DNA of 6,016 nt from contig JAGQGA010000361.1 in NCBI GenBank assembly GCA_020432595.1, positions 1-6,016 on the forward strand, written 5' to 3'. The notes below the pieces were generated by a model. The model was not told where the DNA came from. It saw nothing but the letters and a program-made list of their open reading frames with translations, and ran no database searches. The DNA is from Anaerolineales bacterium (GTDB lineage Bacteria > Chloroflexota > Anaerolineae > Promineifilales > Promineifilaceae). Shown piece by piece: positions 1 to 6,014 of the stretch. Numbering within the stretch: position 1 is the stretch's first letter; each line of letters starts with the position of its first letter. The position numbers and the translations under genes are program-made.

Positions 1-1
1 G

Positions 2-127
2 AATGAAGATGCGATCAAGCGCAGCCGAGACTTGGCAGATCGTCACAGGAAGCAGCAAGAACAGCTAAGGCAGCAAGAGGCTCGGCGAAGAGAACAGCAG
101 AGGAATAATTTGCATCGTAAACGGTAA
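2..127 (+). CDS. 3' end of an unidentified gene with a charged Gln/Arg-rich tail (partial)
   Basis: One plus-strand frame stays open from the window edge to a TAA at 125-127, giving the last 41 residues of a protein whose start lies outside the window. The peptide is almost entirely polar: it opens around NEDAIKRSRDLADRHRKQQE, continues with further Gln, Arg and Glu, and ends LHRKR. The pattern fits a long alpha helix or coiled coil with a basic end. The other two plus frames close early (TGA at 4-6; TAA at 66-68), and the downstream hairpin at 152-188 fits as this gene's terminator. The family cannot be named from such a low-complexity tail. The call rests on an open frame of only 41 codons plus the terminator context, so it is likely but not certain. 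The gene converges on the minus-strand genes to its right. Confidence 0.6.
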   Translation, partial: NEDAIKRSRDLADRHRKQQEQLRQQEARRREQQRNNLHRKR

Positions 128-151
128 AATAGCGAGGTAATTTTGACTAGC

Positions 152-188
152 AAAAAACCTCCGAAGTCTCCAAGACTTCGGAGGTTTT
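152..188. terminator. bidirectional factor-independent terminator
   Basis: A perfect inverted repeat has arms at 154-169 and 173-188 (16 bp) and a three-base CCA loop; opening the innermost pair gives a 15-bp stem with a five-base loop. The core is CCTCCGAAGTC. The right arm ends in TTTT, serving plus-strand transcripts. The left side is a run of six A (152-157), which gives six U on minus-strand transcripts. It lies 26 bases after the plus-strand stop codon and about 170 bases beyond the minus-strand stop at 356, the expected place for a shared terminator between converging genes. Confidence 0.85.
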
Positions 189-248
189 AGGCACAGCCTC
201 AATGCTAATACCTTCACAATGCAATTTTGTACGCTGAACAAGGAAATT

Positions 249-313
249 AACCACAGATGCACACAGATAAACATTGATTTTCTTATCTGTTTTCATCTGG
301 TGCATCTGTGGTT
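249..313. repeat. imperfect inverted repeat of the CACAGATG type
   Basis: The outer arms pair perfectly over 13 bp: AACCACAGATGCA at 249-261 with its complement at 301-313. An inner pair of 7 bp joins CAGATAA (264-270) to TTATCTG (283-289) around a 12-base loop. The right arm carries an unpaired insertion at 290-300 that itself repeats CATCTG, so the arms look built from short ACAGATG units. There is no T tract after the stem, so it is not a typical terminator. From general familiarity, similar CACAGATG palindromes recur between genes in environmental bacterial genomes; I infer that this is one member of a dispersed non-coding family. Confidence 0.7.
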
Positions 314-355
314 GCTTCATCCGTTTAGTTACGGCTTGTCCTCGTCTGAGCTTAC

Positions 356-3300
356 TTACGGCGAAGCTGCAAACGCGACATCATCAATAAAGAAACTACT
401 CGAAACACTGGAGTCAGTCGTGACTAAAAACTCTACTGTCACACTGCTGCCCACAAAGTCGGCCAGGTCAACCGAAGCCGCCTGCCAACTATTGGTTTCC
501 TCACTGCTGCACAAATCGCTTTGCAGAACCGTATTCCCATCCAGCAATACATAAACAAAGTCAAATCCACACTCATCATCTGACCGAATCTGGTAATAGA
601 ACTTCAGATAAAGCGGCCCGGTGACATCGGTAAGGAAAAACGATTGCGACAATGAGCTGATTTCATCATCTAGCCCACCGAGCCAGGCAACCCAACTGCC
701 GGAGTGGGCATTGATGGGTAGGCCGTTGTTGACAATCAGCGGTTCTCCATTCAGCGAATCTTCAAACCAGTCGCCGTTCTGTCCCTGCTCAAAATCCCCG
801 TTAGGTACCTCTGGCAAGTTGTTGCTGCCGGGTGTGGGGGTGAAGGTGGGCGTGGGCTGCGGCGTGGCCGTGGCATTCGGCGGCTGTGTTGGGGTGGCAG
901 TGGGGGCAGAGCTGGTAGGAACGGCCGTTGGTTGGGGCTGCGGGTCAAACGGCGCACGCTTGCCAATATACGGCAAATAGACAGCCTGATCCCCCGGCGG
1001 TTGCGTGCTACCCAGCGGCAGCTTCCACAAACTGCGCCCGTGCGTTGCCGCTACCAACTGCTTGGCACCATTTGGATATTTGTGAATTGCCAGATCGAAA
1101 ATAGCTACCAGTGGCAAATTTTGGTTAAACGGCACCCAGTTTTGTCCACCGTTTGTCGTCTGATACACGCCAAAATCGGTACCTGCATAGACAACATTGG
1201 CATCATCGGGGTCAACCGCCAGTGCCAAAACGGGTATGTCAGGTAGCCCGTTGTTTTGCCCCGTATGGGAAATGTCCACCCAACTGTTGCCCCCGTCATT
1301 GCTGCGGAACACATGCCCCAGCGTGCCGGGGGTGTTGGCGGCAAACCCACTAAAGGCCACATAGAAAAGCTGCTCATTGACCATGACCACATCTGCCACC
1401 CAGCGGTTAGGCAAGGGAGCACTGGTAATATCAAACCAATTGCTGCCGCCGTTTTTCGTCAGTGCCACCAGCCCATCGGCCGAGCCAGTCATGATGTAGT
1501 TGGAGTTGCCTTTGAGAACGTTAATGGCCGAAATCGCATACCCTTTGGTCAAATCGGGACTGATCGCCGTCCAGTTGTCGCCGCGATTGTTGGAACGATA
1601 CAGGCGATGGGTGCCCCAGTATACACGGCCGGCCGTATTCGGGTCAGTCAGCAGGGGCGCATAAAAAAGCACCCGGTCATTCACGTCAATTCCATTTGCC
1701 AGCACCGGCCAATCATCGGCATTGGGGGTGCCGCTTTGGTCATTGCGCTGAAACTGCATATATTGTCCCCGGCTGCTAAACCGTGTGCCATACCAATAGC
1801 GCGGGTCAAACGGGTCAATAGCGGTAAAGCCACCGTCACCCGCATCTAACCCAACCCAGCTTTGGCCGCTGTTCGTCGTTTTGGTCTTGGAATTATCCTG
1901 CATCCCGCCAAAAAAGACGTTGGGATCGGTGGGGTGCAGAGCAACCGATTGGAATTGCAGTGTTGCCAGATCGTTATTGCGTACTTGCCAGGTGTGGCCG
2001 CCGTCGCTGGATTTGTAGGCACCACCGTCGTTGCCAATCCAAACAATGTTGGGGTTGCTGGGGGCGAAGGCAATGGCGTGAAGATCGGGGTGGACGGTAG
2101 TGGCTTCGTTAATGCCGCTGTTGAATGACCAACTGTTGCCACCATCGTCGGTGCGGAACACAACGCCGTCAATGCCCGGTACGTTGCCGCTGTAAACAGC
2201 TTGGCCGCCAGCCAGCACAATGTTAGGGTTGGTGGGGTGAACCGCCAAGATATTGTCATAGCCACACTGCTCGCCACAGTAGCTGTATTGCAGGCTGTTA
2301 AGCTGGCTCCAGCTTTGGCCGCTGTTGTTGCTCTTAAAAACGGCACCAAAGCTGCTGCCATCTTGCCGATACACTTCAAAGCCAGCGTAAAGCACGGCCG
2401 GGTTGGAGGGGCTAATGGCAACTTCGATGCGGTCGTGGGCAACGGACAGCCCGAACGATTGGTTCCAGTTTGCCCCGCCGTCGGTGCTTTTGTAGATGCC
2501 GTAGCCGTCAAAGGCGGCATAGAGCGTGTTGGGGTTGTTGCTGGGCATCACTAAGGCAGACGAGGAGGCGCAGCCGTTGGTGCCACAGGCACTGGCGAGC
2601 AGCTCCCAGCTTTGGCCGCCGTTGGTGGAGCGATAGATGCCAGGGGTGCCGGTTTGGGGGTGGTTTTCATCGGTTTTGGTGAAGCCAGCCGCCGCGTAGA
2701 CCAGGTTGGGGTTGGAAGGGTTGACGACGATGTTGGCAAAGGCAAGGCCAACGAAAGTATTGCTGCCGAGCAATTGCCAGCTTTGGCCGCCGTTGGTAGA
2801 TTTGAGGATGCCGAGACCGTAATAGCTGTCAGAGCCGTGGGGCTCGCCCGTGCCAACGTAGATGGTGTTGGGGTTGCTGGGGTCGAGGGCGATGGTGCCA
2901 ACGGCGAGGGAGGCTTGGGCATCTGTGAGGGGAACGAAGCTGTTGCCGCCGTCGGTGGTTTTCCAGATGCCGCCCTGGGCCGCGCCGATGTAGACGATGT
3001 TGGGGTTGGTGGGATGGACGGCAACGGCCGTTACGCGCCCCGAAGCATCAATAGCCAGCTCCCCCATTTGCTCCCCGGTAATGGGGTCGGGGCCAAGCTG
3101 CTGCCAGACGTTGGCGGCAAAGGTGCGGCTTTGCTGGGGCGAAAGCTGGGCCAATTGGGCTTCATAGAGGTTGTAGGCATCAAGCCGAGCGGTGAGGGGA
3201 ATGGTGTCGGCGGGGTAGCTCCGCATAAAGTGCATCATTTCTTCGCGCCCGGCGCGGGCACCCTTTAGTCCGGCAACGCGCAGCGGGTTGCGGTTGCGTT

Positions 3301-3550
3301 CGTGGTATTGCCAGTCGAAGCCGGGGTTGTTCATGGGGATGGGGTTGCCGCTGCTGTCGAGTAACTGCTGTTCGCCACGAGAAATGGCGGCCCAATCTTC
3401 GTTGTCAACGGGGGTGTCGCTGGGCTGGGCTGCCAAGGCTAGGTTTTGCGGCTGGATGGCGGCGGGGGGGCGGTTGTTGAGGAAGATGAGGGTGATAACG
3501 GCCGTTATTCCCATCATCAACCCCGACAATATCAATATGTTGCGTTTCAT
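356..3550 (-). CDS. exported Asp-box (Vps10/sortilin-like, BNR) beta-propeller protein with C-terminal beta-sandwich
   Basis: The protein has 1064 residues. After K2-R3 comes a hydrophobic segment (about 5-24), a signal peptide or membrane anchor; cleavage after AxA near residue 40 is possible but unclear. A non-repetitive region (about 45-165) precedes the propeller (about 170-845). I count twelve Asp boxes of the form S/T-x-D/N-x-G-x-x-W/F, starting near residues 198, 251, 308, 355, 407, 467, 514, 558, 653, 698, 750 and 798, many preceded by strands ending PNxVYxG. This number suits two joined seven-bladed propellers, as in GH74 enzymes, or one ten-bladed Vps10 ring. A Pro/Thr linker (about 874-909) leads to a beta-sandwich (about 912-1062) that begins NGDFEQG and ends FFIDDVAF, resembling MAM or carbohydrate-binding modules. 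The likely role is binding or hydrolysis at the cell surface; the substrate is unknown. The ATG at 3550 has a strong ribosome binding site. No catalytic residues were assigned. Confidence 0.9.
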   Translation of the reverse strand: MKRNILILSGLMMGITAVITLIFLNNRPPAAIQPQNLALAAQPSDTPVDNEDWAAISRGEQQLLDSSGNPIPMNNPGFDWQYHERNRNPLRVAGLKGARAGREEMMHFMRSYPADTIPLTARLDAYNLYEAQLAQLSPQQSRTFAANVWQQLGPDPITGEQMGELAIDASGRVTAVAVHPTNPNIVYIGAAQGGIWKTTDGGNSFVPLTDAQASLAVGTIALDPSNPNTIYVGTGEPHGSDSYYGLGILKSTNGGQSWQLLGSNTFVGLAFANIVVNPSNPNLVYAAAGFTKTDENHPQTGTPGIYRSTNGGQSWELLASACGTNGCASSSALVMPSNNPNTLYAAFDGYGIYKSTDGGANWNQSFGLSVAHDRIEVAISPSNPAVLYAGFEVYRQDGSSFGAVFKSNNSGQSWSQLNSLQYSYCGEQCGYDNILAVHPTNPNIVLAGGQAVYSGNVPGIDGVVFRTDDGGNSWSFNSGINEATTVHPDLHAIAFAPSNPNIVWIGNDGGAYKSSDGGHTWQVRNNDLATLQFQSVALHPTDPNVFFGGMQDNSKTKTTNSGQSWVGLDAGDGGFTAIDPFDPRYWYGTRFSSRGQYMQFQRNDQSGTPNADDWPVLANGIDVNDRVLFYAPLLTDPNTAGRVYWGTHRLYRSNNRGDNWTAISPDLTKGYAISAINVLKGNSNYIMTGSADGLVALTKNGGSNWFDITSAPLPNRWVADVVMVNEQLFYVAFSGFAANTPGTLGHVFRSNDGGNSWVDISHTGQNNGLPDIPVLALAVDPDDANVVYAGTDFGVYQTTNGGQNWVPFNQNLPLVAIFDLAIHKYPNGAKQLVAATHGRSLWKLPLGSTQPPGDQAVYLPYIGKRAPFDPQPQPTAVPTSSAPTATPTQPPNATATPQPTPTFTPTPGSNNLPEVPNGDFEQGQNGDWFEDSLNGEPLIVNNGLPINAHSGSWVAWLGGLDDEISSLSQSFFLTDVTGPLYLKFYYQIRSDDECGFDFVYVLLDGNTVLQSDLCSSEETNSWQAASVDLADFVGSSVTVEFLVTTDSSVSSSFFIDDVAFAASP
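824..931 (-). other. coding segment for a Pro/Thr-rich linker
   Basis: This stretch encodes residues 874-909 of the propeller protein, almost entirely Pro, Thr, Ala, Gln and Ser in PTxTP and ATPTP patterns. Such linkers commonly join a catalytic or binding propeller to an accessory domain in exported proteins, and may be glycosylated or lie within the cell wall. The plus strand is G-rich here, with short GTGGGCG-like repetitions, so length variation between strains by slippage is plausible. Confidence 0.75.
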
Positions 3551-3557
3551 AAACTGT

Positions 3558-3564
3558 TCCTCCT
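3558..3564 (-). promoter_or_regulatory. ribosome binding site of the propeller gene
   Basis: The minus strand reads AGGAGGA, then seven bases, then ATG at 3550-3548. This near-perfect match to the anti-Shine-Dalgarno sequence fixes the start. It lies 12 bases from the foot of the hairpin at 3577-3620, so the hairpin need not block it. Confidence 0.85.
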
Positions 3565-3576
3565 AGTTAGTAAATA

Positions 3577-3632
3577 GAGATTGGGGATTGGAGATTAAAC
3601 AATCTCCAATCCCCAATCTCCAATCTCCAATC
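3577..3632. repeat. 20-bp perfect hairpin made of AATCYCC heptamers, between protease and propeller genes
   Basis: Arms at 3577-3596 and 3601-3620 are exact reverse complements over 20 bp, with the four-base loop AAAC. The right side is a tandem heptamer array, AATCTCC, AATCCCC, AATCTCC, AATCTCC, then AATC (3601-3632); the left arm holds the complement of nearly three units. The array stops two bases short of the protease stop codon (3635-3637). In the minus-strand transcript the stem is followed by UAUUUAC and not by a U run, so it is a weak terminator candidate. It could serve as an RNA-stabilising or attenuating structure between the two genes, or be a dispersed repeat that landed in the gap. 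Confidence 0.85.
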
Positions 3633-3634
3633 AA

Positions 3635-5605
3635 CTATGCGTTGACTACAAACGTTTGCAAAATCTGGTCTAGTGCCTCCAAATCTGCGTCGCTGGTGGC
3701 TTGCACCATGACGAGGATGACGTAGTTGCGGGCTTGGGGAACGGCCGTTAGCACTACCAGCAGCGTCCCCTCACCGCCACAGTTTGTATACAGGTCATAA
3801 AGGCCGGTGTAGAGGGCATCTTCATAGTTAAAACGGCCGTCGTAGCCACAGTCGCCGCTAAAATCAAACTCTGCCAGCAGCGTTTGCTCATTCATGCTGC
3901 GCGAAAGGTCGTGCGAGGCCAGGAACACCATTCCCGGCGTACCCCATGAGTTATAGAAACCATCCAAACTGGGGGCGGCGCGTAAGCCAGCACCAATGGC
4001 TGCCCCGTCCAGCACCCAATCGCCCCCGTCCATTTCCGCCCACTGCGCCGGAATGCTGACCGTGAGAACCCCGGAATCGTCGCTGACGTTGACATATTCA
4101 TACGCTACAGGGGCTTCGGCAACACCCGTTTGTGCCGCTTCTTCGGCCAACTCCTGGGCAAAGGAGAAGACGGTGGTCAGTTCCTCAAAGCTGTTGAGCT
4201 TGCCTTCCAGCACCTCGCTGGTGGCAAAGCGGAGGATTTCAAAGCTCATCACGTCGTCGCTGTTGCGGCTGCGCAGCACGTCGCAATAGGACGACATGGT
4301 GCCATCGGTTGCCAGCACCAGCCCTTCCAGCTTGGTAACAATATCGCCGCCGCGAATGCCTGCTTCGTCGGCCGGGGAGCCAGATTTAACCGAGGAGACC
4401 CAGATGCCGCTTAGACCGCTTTCTGTCACCACCGCCTGCCCGTTGATGCCGATGGAGTCACTATCTTCTCCGCGCCGCAGTTGTTCCACTACACCCTGGG
4501 CAATGTCGGCACTGATGCCAAACGCCTGCCGCGTGTCGCCGCGCCCAGCGTAGTGAACGGCAATCACCTGACCATTGGCATCTACTACCGCCCCACCGGA
4601 GTTGCCACCGTTGGTGGTGGCATCGTACTCTATCACATGCTCCACCGAAGCCCAGTTGGTTTCGCCGCCAGCCTGCTCTTTGGAAACGATGCCGCGTGTA
4701 AGGGTATATTCGGGGTTACCCAGCGGGAACCCAGCGACATACATTTCGGTGCCGACGTTGACGGAACCTTGGTGCCATTGTAAATAAGGAAAGCCTTCAC
4801 CGTCAATATCAATGACGGCCAGGTCGGAGCATTCGGAGACGCCAAGGATTTTGGCGTTGCGGGGGCGGTCTTCGCCGGGCAGGTAGACTTGCAGCAGGGC
4901 GGAGCCGGTGACCACGTGGTTGTTGGTGACGGCGATGCCGCTGGGGTCAATGATGAAGCCAGAGCCAGCACCGGCCACGTTTTGCACAGCCCCAAATTCG
5001 GGGTGGATAAAGCTGCCCTGGGCGATGATTTGGACGACGGCGGAGCGCACGTCTTCAACGCTGCTAACGGCACCAGAAACGGCCGTTACTGCTTCACTTC
5101 CACCACCCTTGCCCGACCCGCTATCCGTTTCGGCTACTGTAGCCGGTTCTTCTGCCGCCTGGGTTGGCGCAGCAGCAGGTTCACTTTGCCCCAGCGGCGC
5201 CTGGACGCGGAAATCAAGCGTTTGGTTGAGTTCATCATTGAGATAGATGTCTACTTTATAGGTTCCGGCCGGCCACGCCCCGGCGGTGTTGGCCGCTTCA
5301 AAAACCACGTCACCGCTGCCCGTCACCAGTTCGGTTTCGTTGAGCAGGTAGTTGGGCGCGGCAGCATCACCCACATTAACGGCCGTCCACACCGCCTTCA
5401 CCTTTGTGTCGTCCGGCGCATTTGCCAAATTCACAATGCTGTAGAATGTGTCGGCCGGGTCAAAAACGGTTGTTGTCTGGGTGCCAGCTTTGTCACGGGA
5501 TAAAGAAGTGCTTTGAATGTTAGCTGTACTGGCGCTAAATTCGCAGCCAACTAAACCTAACAATGATAAAACAACAAAAAAGAGGAAAAAAGTGATCTTT
5601 CGCAT
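3635..5605 (-). CDS. lipoprotein HtrA/DegP-like serine protease (S1C) with one PDZ domain and extra terminal domains
   Basis: The protein has 656 residues and starts MRKITFFLFF. A lipobox, LVGC at 18-21, predicts lipid attachment at Cys21 and anchoring on the outer face of the membrane. A beta-sandwich-like domain (about 45-134, with WPAGTYKVDIYL) is followed by a Pro/Ala/Gly-rich linker (about 135-180). The trypsin-like domain (about 181-380) carries the complete triad: His230 in TNNHVV, Asp261 in SDLAVI and Ser336 in GGNSGG. A single PDZ domain follows (about 390-470), with SGSPADEAGIRGGDIV at its core. The last 150 residues (about 505-656) begin VLTVSIPAQW and resemble a PsbP/Mog1-like fold; Cys586 and Cys609 there could form a disulfide. 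HtrA proteases degrade or refold damaged exported proteins, and PDZ domains recognise exposed C-termini. An in-frame ATG at 5674 would place 23 residues before the signal peptide; the ATG at 5605 has AAGGAG five bases upstream and is preferred. Confidence 0.92.
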   Translation of the reverse strand: MRKITFFLFFVVLSLLGLVGCEFSASTANIQSTSLSRDKAGTQTTTVFDPADTFYSIVNLANAPDDTKVKAVWTAVNVGDAAAPNYLLNETELVTGSGDVVFEAANTAGAWPAGTYKVDIYLNDELNQTLDFRVQAPLGQSEPAAAPTQAAEEPATVAETDSGSGKGGGSEAVTAVSGAVSSVEDVRSAVVQIIAQGSFIHPEFGAVQNVAGAGSGFIIDPSGIAVTNNHVVTGSALLQVYLPGEDRPRNAKILGVSECSDLAVIDIDGEGFPYLQWHQGSVNVGTEMYVAGFPLGNPEYTLTRGIVSKEQAGGETNWASVEHVIEYDATTNGGNSGGAVVDANGQVIAVHYAGRGDTRQAFGISADIAQGVVEQLRRGEDSDSIGINGQAVVTESGLSGIWVSSVKSGSPADEAGIRGGDIVTKLEGLVLATDGTMSSYCDVLRSRNSDDVMSFEILRFATSEVLEGKLNSFEELTTVFSFAQELAEEAAQTGVAEAPVAYEYVNVSDDSGVLTVSIPAQWAEMDGGDWVLDGAAIGAGLRAAPSLDGFYNSWGTPGMVFLASHDLSRSMNEQTLLAEFDFSGDCGYDGRFNYEDALYTGLYDLYTNCGGEGTLLVVLTAVPQARNYVILVMVQATSDADLEALDQILQTFVVNA

Positions 5606-5610
5606 GTTTG

Positions 5611-5616
5611 CTCCTT
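5611..5616 (-). promoter_or_regulatory. ribosome binding site that decides the protease start
   Basis: The minus strand reads AAGGAG, five bases, then ATG at 5605-5603. This site, plus the lipoprotein signal that begins exactly at this ATG, rules out the in-frame ATG at 5674. The leader just upstream has an A/T palindrome (about 5617-5628). Confidence 0.8.
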
Positions 5617-5713
5617 CAAAAATTTTTTGCCAGCATAGAAGCAAGGGATAGCAACGACAGACAGGCTCTATCAACTGGTCATCATAGATTGTGGCTAAAA
5701 TAGGGGGATTCCG

Positions 5714-5956
5714 TTACGCGGAGTCAATCAAATCTTCTGTTGCAGATGAATAGGGGTTCCCTCCATCGGATATGAACTCACCCGTCCAAGACTGCCCCGT
5801 TTGGGTTTCTAAATGGGCAACCAAGTCGGCCAAATTGGCAAAATACTGCCGCTCGCGGGTTTCGGCACTTTGCAAACTGACCCGCCAAGGGGCGTTGGCA
5901 TGTTCGCGCCACAAACGGAGTAAATAGGCATGGTAATTGGGTGAGTTACTGCTCAT
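5714..5956 (-). CDS. small soluble protein of unknown function (80 residues)
   Basis: Starting at the ATG at 5956 the product has 80 residues and no signal peptide or membrane segment, so it should be cytoplasmic. The core runs YLLRLWREHANAPWRVSLQS, then a short loop (about ETRERQYF), then an amphipathic helix ANLADLVAHLETQTG, and ends in an acidic tail rich in Ser and Asp. The alternation of WRVSL, RQYF and a helix suggests a small compact beta-beta-alpha fold. From memory, short proteins of this W-R-x-S-L pattern are frequent in Chloroflexota; I know no function for them. A TTG 18 bases upstream (5974) is in frame, but the ATG has AAGGA eight bases before it and is the better start. The protease gene begins 108 bases downstream on the same strand, so co-transcription is possible. 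Confidence 0.75.
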   Translation of the reverse strand: MSSNSPNYHAYLLRLWREHANAPWRVSLQSAETRERQYFANLADLVAHLETQTGQSWTGEFISDGGNPYSSATEDLIDSA

Positions 5957-6014
5957 TATCTTTGTCCTTGCCAAGGCCGCTGCTGACCTTTGACTTGATG
6001 TGATAATAGCAGGC
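5946..6014 (-). CDS. possible 3' end of an upstream minus-strand gene (partial)
   Basis: A minus-strand frame is open from the right edge to a TAA at 5948-5946, giving a 22-residue hydrophilic C-terminus (YYHIKSKVSSGLGKDKDNEQ at its end). It would overlap the start of the small gene by 11 bases, a layout typical of translational coupling. A second open frame ends earlier, with TAA at 5958-5956 overlapping the ATG as TAATG. Third-position GC favours the first frame. Twenty codons without a stop are weak evidence, so either frame, or neither, may be real. Confidence 0.3.
   Translation of the reverse strand, partial: ACYYHIKSKVSSGLGKDKDNEQ
5965..5969 (-). promoter_or_regulatory. ribosome binding site of the small gene
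   Basis: The minus strand reads AAGGA, eight bases, then ATG at 5956-5954. This favours the ATG over the in-frame TTG at 5974, which sits upstream of the site and has no comparable site of its own. Confidence 0.6.

Larger units (their letters stand above)
920..5387. repeat. dispersed palindrome ACGGCCGT, seven copies
   Basis: The octamer ACGGCCGT occurs at 921-928, 3024-3031, 3498-3505, 3741-3748, 3833-3840, 5079-5086 and 5379-5386. Five copies extend to the ten-base palindrome AACGGCCGTT, and the copy at 3495-3508 extends to 14 bp. All lie inside the two large genes. At about 55% GC I estimate roughly 0.1 to 0.2 expected by chance in this length. Six copies encode Thr-Ala-Val in the same frame and one (3833-3840) encodes Asp-Gly-Arg. 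The span given covers the first to last copy and is not a continuous element. Confidence 0.8.

Noticed and set aside
65..274. 69-codon minus-strand open frame over the terminator and inverted repeat
   Set aside because: It reads through a perfect terminator hairpin and the partial plus-strand gene; the protein is explained by palindromic non-coding sequence.
219..554. 111-codon plus-strand open frame across the inverted repeat into the propeller gene's 3' end
   Set aside because: Its first part is translated CACAGATG repeat and the remainder is antisense to the C-terminal domain.
1625..1636. ACGGCCGGCCGT palindrome
   Set aside because: It resembles the ACGGCCGT signal but has a four-base insertion; it was left out of the count to keep the motif strict.
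1256..1849. 197-codon plus-strand open frame
   Set aside because: Antisense to well-defined blades, with no domain and no start signal.
1846..2520. 224-codon minus-strand open frame in another phase of the propeller gene
   Set aside because: Its product is almost only Thr, Ala and Pro, as expected from reading Asp-box repeats out of frame.
2612..3268. 218-codon plus-strand open frame antisense to the propeller gene
   Set aside because: It is a mirror of the repeated, GC-biased blades: its Gly/Val/Ala/Asp-rich product repeats in step with the Asp boxes, and it lacks a recognisable domain or ribosome binding site.
3601..3632. Heptamer tandem array considered as a CRISPR or minisatellite
   Set aside because: The units are seven bases with no spacers and only about four and a half copies, so it is neither a CRISPR array nor a sizeable minisatellite.
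4889..5503. 204-codon plus-strand open frame antisense to the protease gene
   Set aside because: The minus-strand frame has an intact catalytic triad and lipobox; this frame gives no recognisable protein and arises from codon bias opposite a real gene.
5606..5674. Upstream in-frame ATG (5674) for the protease
   Set aside because: It would bury the lipoprotein signal peptide 23 residues inside and has no good ribosome binding site; the ATG at 5605 has both.
5645..5674. Promoter-like pair TTGATA and TATCCC on the minus strand before the protease gene
   Set aside because: The -10 element matches the consensus at only three positions and the spacing is 18; promoter rules for this group are unknown to me, so it is not listed.
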